In this document: positions 48,962 through 60,199 of the stretch, piece by piece
Layout: each line of letters opens with the position of its first letter
How positions within the stretch are numbered: position 1 is the first letter of the stretch
From: Phoenix dactylifera
Lineage: Eukaryota; Streptophyta; Magnoliopsida; Arecales; Arecaceae
Direction: 5' to 3'
Length of the DNA: 64,000 bases
NCBI RefSeq assembly: GCF_009389715.1
Contig: NC_052399.1
Location: 17,425,646 to 17,489,645 of the forward strand
Notes under the pieces: model-generated
Database searches by the model: none
Told to the model about the DNA's origin: nothing
Seen by the model: only the letters and a program-made list of their open reading frames with translations
Translations under genes and position numbers: made by a program

Positions 48962-50357
48962 GAAACTCCATGCTTCATTGACGATTCCTAAGGACTGCAA
49001 TATGACTGTATAATAGGTTAGCAAAAGCTGGCCAGGTCATTGGATTTGATATAGTTTGGATTAAGGATTTTGATGCGAACTTGATCATATTTTGGCCGCC
49101 AATGTGGCGAGTTTTGGTGCATGTTTTGAGCCTTTTGTGACCTGTTTTCGCTTCCCACTTAATCAAAAGAAAGGTAAAACCACGAACTCCTGCTCCTCTG
49201 AGCAATGTCGATTGGCATCCATGGTGGTTGCACGAGTGAAGGATAAAGATTGGGACAGATTACTTACTAGGCGGCAGCTAGATATTTATACTGGCTGTTA
49301 CGACTGCAGTAATCACACTAAAATGGGTTGGGTCTGGGGCAGGCATGTCCAGGCATTATAAGGCCCAAAACTTGGCTAAAAGATTACAATATCCAGGCCG
49401 TGGACCAGCCAATATGCATGCCATGCTAAAGAACGAATGCTTCCAAGGCCTAGGCCCAGAGGAGTTTGCCTCTTCCTAAGTTGCAGCTTTACGCTGCAGG
49501 AATAAGCTTTGGCGAGCTAGGCTAGAGTCTGAGCAAACGATCTTCTCGAGGTCAAAAACAGTAGACCTTAAAAATAAAATTTGGTGCCGGAAACAACTCG
49601 ACAAATATTGGTATTACAGGTCGGATTTCGGACAGATTCCGCCGACAAGAACAATGCTCGTACACAATAAGGTACCCAGGTTTGGTATCAGGTTGGATTT
49701 TACTTAGTGATGGATCCACATTGTGTTGTATTCTGGTCATTACATTAGCATTTTATATTCCATCATCCAATAACTTCGAATTGTGAAGATTTTGTGATTT
49801 CCACCTGAGAAAAGGAGGATGACTACGGAATCTACACATATTCCACAAACTTGCTCCCTAAATTTGATTTCCTTTTATTTATATTCAATAACAAATATCT
49901 AAAACAAATTGAGCTGCAAATTGCAAATATTGTCAAATATATACGTTTAGTATTATCCATCACTCGATCATTTCTCATATCATAATCACTGGATAAGCTC
50001 CGCCCTAGCAATCATCGGTCCCTGGACTGGAGTTCATCTAAAGAACCCTGACATATGGTTTTCTGGGAAGTTAATTTAGCGAGGTCCTTTGTCGTATACC
50101 AAGCTGGCCTAAGAATGCATGTACACATTAATTCCTTAAAGAGAGCAAGGTGCTTGTCTTTTACTTGCAAGCTCTTCGAAAAATCAGCCCACTTAGAAGT
50201 CTGAAGCAGTTAACTAAGAAGATAATTTTATGGCATCGAGTGGAAGATACGCTACGGAGCTTCAAGGCAACTTCCATAAATCCACTAGTGTCTCACCAGC
50301 ATTCTCTGTACGTAGCATCAGCTGGTTTTTTGGTGGCCTGGTCTCGCGTCTCCCATT
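48962..50357. other. Upstream region of BURP copy 1
   Basis: I see no recognised gene. The part from about 49970 is shared with the region upstream of BURP copy 2 (from about 54420), so it belongs to the older duplicated block. The usual TATA box position holds only CATAAAT (50275-50281). Confidence 0.45.
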
Positions 50358-52136
50358 ATGGGTCGCTCTGTGTCTATTATTTCGCTCCTTGTGGTTAGTT
50401 AGCAATTAATGCATCATCTACTACCTTATCATCTGGTAGATACCGCCATGCATGAAACCGAAGCTAACAGAAGTTACTCTGAATTTGTTGCAGCTCGTTG
50501 CGGCATCAGTTGGCCATGCAACTTTGCCTGCTGAGATTTACTGGAAGAAAGTTTTGCCCAATACTCCGATGCCAAAGGTCATCAAGGCACAGCTACATCC
50601 AGGTCTCTCATTCCCACCGCCACCCCCACACCCTGGAAGAAAAAAACTATTGCTTCTACTGCTATCATAATTATTATTACTATTCAACTTCATTGAAAGG
50701 CATATCAGATCGAGCAGAAAATTTCGCCAACTTAACTAGATATGTAGCAGAATTTGATCGGTGATACTACGTACTAGACTTGCACAGCCATAAGAAAAAA
50801 AATTATCACATATCTTAATTATAAGAATTTTCTAGAATTAGGATTGTAGAGGGATATGCACGCAATTGTAAAAACAAGAAATCTTACACACACAAAAAAA
50901 AGACACGTAGTGAGAAATTTGCTGCCTAATGTTACCAAGCAGCAGTAAAATTACATGTCAGCTAGCTATGTATATACCGTTATTTTAGCTACAGGGCACT
51001 TAGAATTTTGACCATTGTACGGATGAAGCACATCTGTCGTGCCCAATAAAATAGGCTAACCTTGATCAAAGAAGCAGAGTTTGTAAAAGATCTGCATGTC
51101 TGCCACACACACAGAGGAAGGAAGAAAGGAAGTAGTTGGCTTCCTGGTACTTCCGGAAGAAAATCAATGATTTTTCTTTTAAAATAAAGTCCCCAACAAC
51201 AGTCATTATATGTGATCCCCAACACACAGGAATTTTTTTAGTATTAAAATAAGAAACGTTTTTCTCTTGAACTCTCGTCCTGGACTGGTCATATGAAAAA
51301 GAAACTATTTCTATATATGTTTTCACGAAAAGAAAAAAAAGTGCTAAAGGAAATGCTAGTTGTTTATTATCGCCAAAATAGTATTTACAGACATAAAGGG
51401 AGGCCGCCCGAGGGTCAACCGGCCATACTATCCTTTATATTACTCCGTCGCCTCGGAGATTCAGTTCCCCAGCGACCCCGCGCTCTTCTTCCTGAAGAAG
51501 GACTTGCATCCCGGTTCTGAGATGAATCCGGGCCTAAGCTTCGTCAGCACCATCTCCGGCGCCGCCTTCCTTTCTCGTGCTGAAGTCGACACCATACCTT
51601 TCTCCTCCGACAAGCTTTCTGAGATACTACACCGCCTGAATGTTCTTCCCGGTTCCGAGTTAGCCAAGGAAGTAAACAAAACGCTCAGCGACTGCGAGGC
51701 GGCTGCCTCGGAGGGAGAGCACAAGTTCTGCGCCACCTCGCTGGAATCTATGGTCGACTTTGCGACCTCCAAGCTAGAGACGCATGACCTCCAGGTCTCG
51801 GCGACCACGGTGCGTGGAAACCAGGAGACTGCACCGAAGCAAAGGTATAAAGTTGCACCCTCGGGCGTGCAAAAGGCTCCGGGCGCCAAGTTGGTGGCCT
51901 GCCACCCCGAGGCCTACCCACACGCCGTGTACTATTGCCACTTGACCCGGGCTACCAAAGCCTTTGTCGTCACGCTGGTAGGGGAGGACGGGACGACCGT
52001 GGAGGCGGTGGCCGCATGCCACAGTGACACATCCAAATGGAGGTCCGTGTTCTTCAAGGTGCTTGGCGTGAAGCCTGGAACTCCCATCTGCCACTTCCTT
52101 CCACAAGACCACCTCGTCTGGAGTCCCGTTCACTAG
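50358..52136 (+). CDS. BURP-domain secreted protein, copy 1 (intact)
   Basis: Three exons, 50358-50393, 50494-50602 and 51391-52136, give 296 residues; intron 1 is in phase 0 and intron 2 in phase 1. A signal peptide (about 1-21, MGRSVSIISLLVLVAASVGHA) precedes the short 'LPAEIYWKKVLPNTPMP' segment common in this family. The BURP domain runs from about 79 to 294. It has the FF pair (81-82), 'LHPGS', 'CATSLESMVDF', and the complete CH-X10-CH-X25-CH-X22-CH-X8-W signature (CH at 219, 231, 258 and 282; W292). There is no long repeat region between signal and domain, so it is a short type; RD22-, USP- and BNM2-like subgroups cannot be told apart by eye. BURP proteins are plant-specific apoplastic or cell-wall proteins, often stress- or development-responsive, and their biochemical role is mostly unknown. 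An in-frame link across both introns supports the model. Confidence 0.9.
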
Positions 52137-53231
52137 GGTGCGTTGCACTACTTGTTAGTAGCGTTTGCTCTACTACGTGGGATATTTATCTGTTGTCATT
52201 GCATTGAAGCTAGTATCATGAACGTTATATATATATGCTATATATCCACATGGTTTTAATTCATAGGGAAGATAATTGCGTGGACATGTAATTGCAACAT
52301 ATTAGTAATTATATCGATCATTTCGCACCCTCGTTAAAATAAATGCACCATATTATTTCTATTCTGAAAACTCAAGTATGAATAGACGTCCAATTGAAGT
52401 TTGTACGTACGTACATAGTGCAGTTTCTTAGTTGTACACGTCCCAGCCACATACGTGTTATTGGTGCATTGACGGACAGAACACTGCACTAGCTTACAAG
52501 GAGCCCTTACTGTTGCAGCAAGTTGCGCCCGATGATTATACTGATCTATAATGGATTTGGGTTGTATCTCTCGAGTGATCGTTCTTTTTTGGCCGCATCA
52601 ACTGTTGAATTATATTTTGAACAAATCTCAGTGTACTACAATCTTTTTTTTTTCTATCCATCTACATAGATTTTGAAGCGGTCGTTGTGCGATCCAATGG
52701 TTGATGTTGCAAAAGAAGATGAATCATTCTTTCGCACGAGAGATATAATTCAAACCCTATACTAATAGGAATACGAGCGATGCGCAAATACATGTGCAAC
52801 AGGTTTGAGTTGTTCTTCTGCATGTAAAAGTGTTTAATCTTTATTTCGCGATGTTGACTATTAGATCATAACCTAGCCAAATCTCAAAGCATTACATACT
52901 CTCCATGCACGCTACTGCAATGGATCTCAAAACAATTATTGGGCGATTCAACATTAGATTTCCGTGAAGGAAGGTGATTTTTTTTTCTCGCACTAAAGAT
53001 ACGTCCCCGTCCGAGCTCGATGGGGCAAAAATATAGCATACACCGCACCCGGTCAATTCTGGCATCATTTCTAAATCCAACAATTACAAAGGCCTCAAAG
53101 ACCCGTGATACGATTATTTCTTTGGGAGGTCAAATCAAGTCATCCCCGTTGCAGGAGAAATGATACGGGGACAGGATAATCTACATGAGTAGCGTTGCAC
53201 CCAAGCACGGTACAAATCAAACTCTAAAATC
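52137..53231. other. 3' flank of BURP copy 1
   Basis: It includes the likely 3' untranslated region. The sequence is shared with the 3' flank of BURP copy 2 (57546 onward) at moderate similarity and with copy 3 almost exactly. Confidence 0.6.
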
Positions 53232-54122
53232 TCATTTATAAAATTTTTTAGCAAGCCAAAAAATACTTTCAGATGTCCCAAAAATATTTTTAGATAAAAA
53301 ATATTTAGTAAAAATTTTAGAAAGTTGTTTTACTTTTTTCAAAAAACTAAAAACAGTTTTTTGAAAAAAAAATTATTTTAAAGCTTTCTAAAAAAATACT
53401 TTTAGGCTCTGTCGGAAAATTATTTTTTTACCAAAATATCCATGATAAAATATAACAATTACACAAAATGTTCCTTTATAATTCTGAAAATCTGCAAGAG
53501 TCCCAACATGAAACTCTAGCCACTTTATAGTAATAATATAAAATAAATATAACCAATTTTATAGTAATTGTATTATACTATAAATATAATATTATATTAC
53601 ATTATATTATAATACATTAATATGTTATGTAAAATAATTTAATATTATGTTATATTATATATGAAAAAATAGTTTACGCTAATGATTATAATATTCTATA
53701 CCTTTATTATGTATTATATTATAAATTTAATATTATATTACATTATATCATAGTACATTAATATGTTATATTAAATAATTTAATATTATATTAAATTATT
53801 ATGTTACACTATACAATATTACATTACTATATTATAATAATAGTATAATACATTACAGTAATATTATACTATATCATATATTTATGTATTAATATATATT
53901 ATATTTTATTATACATATTATGCAATGTCTTTTATAGTAATTTTTTCATGTCAAAAGTACTTTCTAGATTTATTTACCAAACATATGCTAAAGTACTACA
54001 ATATTTTAAAAATATAGTTATCAAATAGCAAGCAAATAGTTTTTTATAAAAATTTTATTTCAAAAAGTCCTATTTTCAATAATTCTATGTTTAGCCAACG
54101 CCTGCCCAAATCGATTTAAATC
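53232..54122. mobile_element. AT-rich 0.89-kb insertion, absent from the paralogous region of copy 2
   Basis: In the paralogous flank near 58610 the sequence runs straight through 'ctctaaatcatg'. Here it is interrupted by about 891 bases bordered by AAATC on both sides (53227-53231 and 54118-54122), a possible target duplication. The core (53520-53940) is almost purely A and T with 'tatatta' words. The transposon class is unknown. Confidence 0.5.
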
Positions 54123-54837
54123 ATGCGGCAGGGGCCGATTGATGGATTCTCTTGACATGGTGGGGATCTGACTAAAAAAAGACGAATCCCTGCACGACAC
54201 ATGCTATGGAGAAAAACTTTTTTTTTCTACATAAGCTGGGCCAAATCTTTTCTTGCATCGCGGTGCTCGAGATTTTCTTGGATGGCCGCACATTTTTCGA
54301 CGATGCACGCTAGCATGTGGATATTTATGCATTAAAAAAAAAATCTCGAGGGATTACCGAGCGGCGCATGGGCGGCCACACATTGGGATGTGCGGGGATA
54401 AGACTAGGGAGCAATAAATCACATCATTTCTCACATCATAAACACCGGACATAAACTGTGCCCCAGCAATCATCACTCCCTGGACTGGTGTTCATCTAAC
54501 CCTGCCGTATACGGTTTTCTGGGAAGTCAATTAAGTAAGGTCCCTTGTCGTATGCCTAACAATGCATGTACGCATTAATTCCTTAAAGAGAGCAGCTGCC
54601 TCGCCAAATTGGAGGGCCTGCCGGCAAGGTGCTTGTCTTTTTACTTGCAAGCTCTTCGAAAAATCAGCCCACCTAAAAGTCTGGAGCAGTTGACTAAGGA
54701 GATAATTTAATGGCATCGAGTGAAAGAAAAGCTACGGAGCTTCAAGGCAACTTCAATAAATCCACTAGCGTTTTACCAGCATTCTCTGTACGTAGCATCA
54801 GCTGGTTTTTTGGTGGCTTGGTCTCGCGTCTCCCATT
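54123..54837. other. Boundary between older BURP duplication blocks and upstream region of copy 2
   Basis: A 'ggggataagacta' junction near 54393 has a counterpart near 58911 and marks the edge of the older, roughly 4.5-kb duplicated block. The TATA position of copy 2 reads AATAAAT. Confidence 0.45.
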
Positions 54838-55704
54838 ATGGGTCGCCCTGTGTTCATTATTTCGCTCCTTGTGGTTAGTTAGCAATTAATACATCATCTA
54901 CTACCTTATCATCATCTGGTAGTAGATACCGCCATGCATGAAAACGAAGCTGACAGAAGTTTCTCTGAATTTGTTGCAGCTCGTTGCGGCATCAGTTGGC
55001 CATGCAACTTTACCTGCTGAGATTTACTGGAAGAAAGTTTTGCCCAATACTCCGATGCCAAAGGTCATCAAGGCACAGCTACATCCAGGTCTCTCATTCC
55101 CACCGCCACCCCCTCACCCCGGAAGAAAAAAGACTATTGCTTCTACTGCTATCATAATTATTATTACTATTCAACTTCATTGAAAGGCATATCAGAACGA
55201 GCAGAAAATTTCGCCAACTTGACTAGATAGGTAGCAGAATTTGATAGGTGATACTACTAGACTTGCACAGCCATAAAAAAAAAAAAAAAATATCACATAT
55301 CTTAATTATAAGAATTTTCTAGAATTAGGATTGTAGAGGGATATGCACGCAAGTGTAAAACCAAGAAATCTTACACCAAAAAAAAAAAAAAGACACGTAG
55401 TGAGAAATTTGCTGCCTAATATTACCAAGCAGCAGTAAAATTACATGTCAGCTAGCTATGTATATACCGTTTATTTTAGCTACAGGGCACTTAGGATTTT
55501 GACCATTGTATGGATGAAGCACATCTATCGTACCCAATAAAATAGGCTAACCTTGATCAAAGAAGCAAAGTATGTAAAAGAACTGCATGTTTGCCACACA
55601 CATAGAGGAAGGAAGAAAGAAAGTAGTTGGCCTCTTGGTACTTCCGGTAGCAAATTAATCAATGATTTTTCTTTTAAAATAAAATCCCCAACAACAGTCA
55701 TTAT

Positions 55705-56290
55705 ATATGGTCTCTATCTAAAAATCAAGAAAACGCATGCCTTGGAAGTCTTTTCTTTATGCAAGTCATGTATTATCTTGATATACTTAAAACCCTTGCA
55801 GAATATTTCCCAAAATATTTTAAAGTATGTGATTTTCTTCTTTATTTTAAAGTGATATATGTAAGCATAGAAATTCAAGATTGAAAATATGGATTTTCAT
55901 TATTTTCATTTTAAAAAGTCATTCTTGATTTTACAAAGGAAATAGTAGAGAGCCAATAACTTCTGAAAGTACTTTAGCTTTAGCTTTGTACATGCATATG
56001 TGAGTGCAGATATGTATTTATGTATGTACGTACGTGTATATGTAAACATATAGATATAACTCTTTTCAATAGAAAGTGGGATGCATAACCCAAGCCTTGA
56101 ACCAAGAATTCTCTGATTGCTAAATTGAGCGGCTTGAGCAGTTGGACAAGCCCCACTTTTACACACTATTTACTACAAACACATAGGCAATGAGCCTTCA
56201 ATAAAAAATAAAGTGAGAAACACAAATAGAGAGCATATGGCTTAGATGATATCGGAATTTTGAAGTAGATAAGGTACCACAAGTTGAGTT
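55705..56290. repeat. Insertion in intron 2 of the BURP pseudogene
   Basis: Compared with copy 1, about 590 bases of unrelated sequence replace a 20-base stretch between 'cagtcattatat' and 'ttttagtattaaaataag'. It includes TATG/TACG simple sequence (55990-56055). On the minus strand it has a box B-like GGTTCAAGGC near 56095, hinting at a SINE, but this is weak. Confidence 0.45.
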
Positions 56291-56594
56291 TCAAAAATTT
56301 TTAGTATTAAAATAAGAAACGTTTTTCTCTTGTACTCTCGTCGTGGACTGGTCATATGATGTCAAAAAGAAATTATTTCTATATATGTTTTTACAAAGAA
56401 AAAAGTGCAAAAGGAAATGCTAGTTGTTTATTATCGCCAAAATGGCATTTACAGACATAAAGGGAGGCCACCCGAGGGTCAACCTGCGATACTATCCTTT
56501 ATATTACTCCGTCGCCTCGGAGATTCAGTTCCCCAGCGACCCTGCACTCTTCTTCCTGGAGAAGGACTTGCATCCCGGTTCTGAGATGAATCCA

Positions 56595-56917
56595 TGTTAA
56601 GATAAGTCTACGGACTATAATAAGTCCACGAGATTATACCACTTTCTTGTCAAAGCACGTAATAATTTGTAATTTTTTTTTGATCTCATATCAAAATGCA
56701 AAACTAGGCAGCCTTTTATAGACATTATAATGCAAAATGAAAACGCAAATCCACTTAACTTTAAAAAAAAAAAAAAAGAAACTGGCTACCCATTACCACA
56801 TAAGTAGACAGTCCATTACCACGCAATTATTAACTATCCATTACCACACATTGACTATCAATACCATACATTGACCATCCATTACTAAACGCTCTTGATG
56901 TGTTGTAACTTCCAACA
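56595..56917 (-). mobile_element. Solo LTR-like insertion (copia type) inside BURP copy 2
   Basis: The insert reads on the minus strand TGTTGGAAGTT...CTTATCTTAACA, with a TATAAAAGGC promoter-like word at about 56711-56721. It is 323 bases long and is absent from copies 1 and 3. No 5-bp target duplication is visible; removing the insert leaves a join collinear with copy 1. The borders also read as GT...AG on the plus strand. Confidence 0.65.
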
Positions 56918-57545
56918 GGCCAAAGCTTCATCAACACCATCTTCGGCGCCGCCTTCCTTTCTCGTGCTGAAGTCGACACCGTGCCTTTCTCCTCCGACAA
57001 GCTTTCTGAGATACTACACCGCTTGAATGTTCTTCCCGGTTCCGACTTAGCCAAGGAAGTAAAGAAAAAGCTCAGCGACTGCGAGGCGGCTGCCTCGGAG
57101 GGAGAGCACAAGTTCTGCGCCACCTCACTGGAATCTATGGTCGACTTTGCGGTCTCCAAGCTAGAGACGCATGACCTTCAGGTCTCGGCGACCGCGGTGC
57201 GCGGCAAGAAGGAGACCGCACCGATCGAAGCAAAGGTACACAGTTGCACCCTCGGGCGTGCAAAAGGCTACGGGCTTCGAGTTGATTCGCTGCCCCCACG
57301 AGGCCTTCCCATACGCTGTGTATTATTGCGACTTGACCCGGGCTACCAAAGCCTTTGTCGTCACGCTGGTAGGTGAGGACGGGACGACCGCGGAGGCGGT
57401 GGCCGCATGCCACTGTCACACATTCGGATGGAGGTCCGTGTTCTTCAAGGTGCTTGGCGTGAAGCCTGGAACTCCCATCTGCCACTTCCACAAGACCACC
57501 TCGTCTGGAGACCGGTTCACAACGTTGCGTTGCACTACCAGTTAG

Positions 57546-59050
57546 TAGTGTTTGCTCTACTACATGCGACATTTATCTGTTGTCATTCGCATTGAAGCTA
57601 GGATTATGAATGTTATGCTATCCTCATAGTATTATTAATGCACTAGGAAAATAATTGCGTGGGCATGTAATTGCAGCCTATTAGTAATTATATCGATCAT
57701 TTTGCACCCTCGTTAAAATAAACACATCATATTATTTCTATTCTGAAATGATAGAAATAATAGACGTCCAATTGAAGTTTGTAGGTACATAGTGCAGATT
57801 TTTAGTTGTACACGTCCCAGCCACATACGTGTTATTGGTGCATTGACGGACAGGACACTGCACTGGTTTACAAGGAGCCCTCACTGTTACAGCAAGTTGC
57901 ACCCGGCGATTATACTGATCTATAATGGCTTTGGGTTGTATCTTTCACATGGAGGAGCTGTCATCGTTCTTTTTTTTGGCCACATCAACTGTTGGATTAT
58001 ATTTTGAATAGTTTTTAAAGTAGTCCAAATTTTTTTCCTATCCATCTACATGAATATTCTCGAAGCGGTCATTGTGCAATTCATTGATTGATGTTGTGGA
58101 GAGATATAATTCAACTCCATACTAACATGAATACGAGCCATGCGCAGATGCATGTGTAACAGGTTTGAGTTGTATCTTCAGCATGTAAGAGTGGTTAATC
58201 TTTATTTCATGATGTTGACTGTCAGATCATAACCTATACAAATCTCCAAGCATTACAAACTCTCCATACATATCGCTGCATATGGATCTCAAAAGGATTA
58301 TTGGGCGATCCAACAGTAAATTTCCGTGAAGGAAGGTGGTTTTTTTTTTTTCCCCCTTCTCTGGCGCTAAAGAAACAGCCCCTTCCGCGTGGGACGAAGA
58401 AACCGGGTTCGATGCGGCAAAAATATAGCATGCACCACACACATGCCGGACAATTCTGGCATTATTTCTAAATCCATCAATTACAAAGCCATCAAAGACC
58501 CGTGATACAATTATCTCTTAGGGAGGTCAAATCAAGTCATCTCTGTTGCAGGAGAAACGATACGAGGACAGGATAATCCTACACGCCCAAGCACAGTACC
58601 GAACCGACTCTAAATCATGTGGCATCAGCCGATTCATGCGATTCTCATGACATGGTGGGAATCTGACTTTAAAAAAAAGGCCAATCCCGGCATGACACAT
58701 GCTATGAAAAAAAAAGGCTTTTTTTTAAGGAGGTTGGGCCAAATCTTTTCCTGCATCACTGTGCACAAGATTCCCTTGGATGGGCACACAGTAATTTGTG
58801 TTTTTTTTTTTTTCGCGCTAAAGTCACAGTAATATGTGTTCGACGATGTACGCACAAGAAAAAAAATCTCGAGAGAGCACTGATCGAGCGGCCACACATT
58901 GGGTGTGCGGGGATAAGACTAGCTAGTGAACAATAATTCACATACACTGTATGAAGCAACCGTCTTTATAAGAACGTTGACGTGACACTATTGCCTGAAA
59001 ACCATCTTCAAACGTCCCATTTGTTGGAGATCGCGATCAACATGAGAATT
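57546..59050. other. 3' flank of BURP copy 2 and spacer
   Basis: This is similar to the 3' flank of copy 1 but lacks its AT-rich insertion. I see no gene. Confidence 0.5.
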
Positions 59051-59095
59051 CACGTGGACGGTGGCCCTCGGTTCTTCAGCCCAGCTACTATAAAT
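59051..59095 (+). promoter_or_regulatory. ABRE-like CACGTGG and TATA box of the partial BURP gene
   Basis: CACGTGG at 59051-59057 contains the ACGT core of ABA-response elements. CTATAAAT at 59088-59095 is a good TATA box, 99 bases before the start codon at 59194. The other BURP copies have CATAAAT or AATAAAT in the matching place. ABA response is known for some BURP genes (RD22); for this gene it is only inferred. Confidence 0.45.
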
Positions 59096-59193
59096 CCACA
59101 AAGTAACATGAATTTCTTCCCTCATCAGTATCTTAGAGTAGCACTAGCTGGTTGTTGCTAGTTGGCCTGGTCTTGCATCTGCCGCTATACAAA

Positions 59194-59459
59194 ATGGATC
59201 GCATCGTGTCCTTGCTTTCATTAATGGTGGTAAGCCTTTAATATCATATACAATTAGTCACCCTTGATATTATAATTATAACCATGCTGGAAACTGGAAA
59301 GGGTATTAAGCTTGCAACACCTATCCTGCAACATAATTTTTGCTTCATTGCAGCTCGTCTTCGCCGTATCACTTAGCCAGGCAGCTTTACCGGCTGAAAT
59401 ATATTGGCGCAGAGTCTTGCCCAAAAGTCCTATGCCGAGAGTTATCGTGGAACTCTTAC
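59194..59459 (+). pseudogene. BURP-domain gene, diverged copy, only exons 1-2 present
   Basis: Exon 1 (59194-59229) and exon 2 (59354-59459) encode a signal peptide (MDRIVSLLSLMVLVFAVSLS) followed by 'LPAEIYWRRVLPKSPMPRVI'. They have the same splice positions and phases as the other copies but clearly different sequence. A phase-1 donor (GTATGG) follows. No exon 3 comes after it. Instead a copia LTR begins 87 bases downstream and the tandem unit restarts at 60200. The missing BURP domain may have been deleted, or may lie beyond the last repeat unit outside the window. As seen here it cannot make a BURP protein. Confidence 0.75.
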
Positions 59460-59546
59460 GTATGGCCCTCTTTTTCTCCCGCCTTCTCTCTCTAGCTTTA
59501 TTTTGAGACAATTAATAATGAATTTTCCATTAGAAGCAGTGCTAGT

Positions 59547-59882
59547 TGTTAGATAAAAAAATATGAGGAAGAACACTGAAGAAGAAAGTTTGGAAAAAAA
59601 ATAATTTTCATTTAACTCACATCCAAACACAATTAGAGTACATGGATATTTATAGGGACTTTAGATGGTCTTTTAACCTCCCTAATTGAATTAGTCATTA
59701 CACCATTCATAACCCCAAATAAATCTCAAATAACTCTCTCTAAATAAATTTCTTATAACTCCATGTAACTCCCACATGACCAAAAAACCAAAAGACATGT
59801 AACTCCTCACCATACTAATATGCAATTATTGAAATAAAACCATAAGTTACTAAATATTAAAAACTAAGTTTAGTAACCAACA
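59547..59882 (-). mobile_element. Copia 3' LTR, minus strand
   Basis: On the minus strand it begins TGTTGGTTACTAAAC directly after a polypurine tract (AAGGGGGGG, 59883-59891) and ends ATCTAACA at 59547. It contains a CTATAAATATCC promoter-like word near 59645-59656. It is 336 bases long and sits in what would be intron 2 of the partial BURP gene. Confidence 0.75.
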
Positions 59883-60199
59883 CCCCCCCTTAAACTTGGT
59901 TTTGCAACTCCAAGCAAACTCCTTAACTTGCAAAAAGTTTCACTCTTGAGGGGCTTAGTGAATATATCCGCTATTTGATCTTGAGATTTGACATGTACAA
60001 GCTCGATCTCCTTGTCCTTCACGTGCTCTCTTATAAAATGATATCGAGTATCAATGTGCTTGCTTCTTTCATGATAGATGGGATTCTTGGCTAGTGACAT
60101 GGCAGATTTGTTGTCAATGAACAATCTTGTAGGTTGTTTTTGTGGACATTGTATCTCCTTTAGTAGCTTCCTTAGCCAAATTGCATGACAAACACCGGA
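59883..60199 (-). mobile_element. Ty1/copia pol fragment: C-terminal RNase H
   Basis: The minus-strand frame shows the copia RNase H end: 'CHAIWLRKLL', 'LFIDNKSAMSLAKNP', 'RSKHIDTRYHFIRE', 'IADIFTKPL' and 'LRSLLGV'. Only about 105 residues remain. The upstream pol is cut exactly where the tandem unit restarts at 60200. The surviving frame is open, suggesting a young insertion. Confidence 0.88.

Larger units (their letters stand above)
54838..57545 (+). pseudogene. BURP-domain gene, copy 2, broken
   Basis: Exon 1 (54838-54873), exon 2 (54980-55088) and the start of exon 3 (from 56455) match copy 1 well and keep the same splice borders. Damage starts in exon 3. An LTR-like sequence (56595-56917) follows '...GSEMNP' and brings a stop. 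Near 57224 four extra bases shift the frame relative to copy 1. The first CH reads CP and the second reads CD. Near 57487 four bases are missing, and the normal stop is lost. Intron 2 is about 580 bases longer than in copy 1 because of unrelated sequence at about 55705-56290. Copy 2 is roughly 90% identical to copy 1 over exons, so it is an older duplicate that has lost function. A shortened transcript remains possible. Confidence 0.85.
48961..60199. repeat. First copy of an 11.24-kb near-identical tandem unit
   Basis: Sequence starting GGAAACTCCATGCTTCATTG at 48961 starts again at 60200 and stays collinear to the window end. The unit contains the intact BURP gene, the BURP pseudogene, the partial BURP copy and the copia remnant. 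In the 3.77 kb available for comparison I count about 17 substitutions, one 1-base indel and one 26-base insertion, close to 99.5% identity. Confidence 0.9.

Noticed and set aside
51461-51889. 142-codon minus-strand frame, repeated at 62701-63129
   Set aside because: Antisense of BURP exon 3; the sense strand has the full BURP signature.
56040-56165. tRNA gene on the minus strand
   Set aside because: A box B-like GGTTCAAGGC is present, but no cloverleaf and no convincing box A can be drawn.
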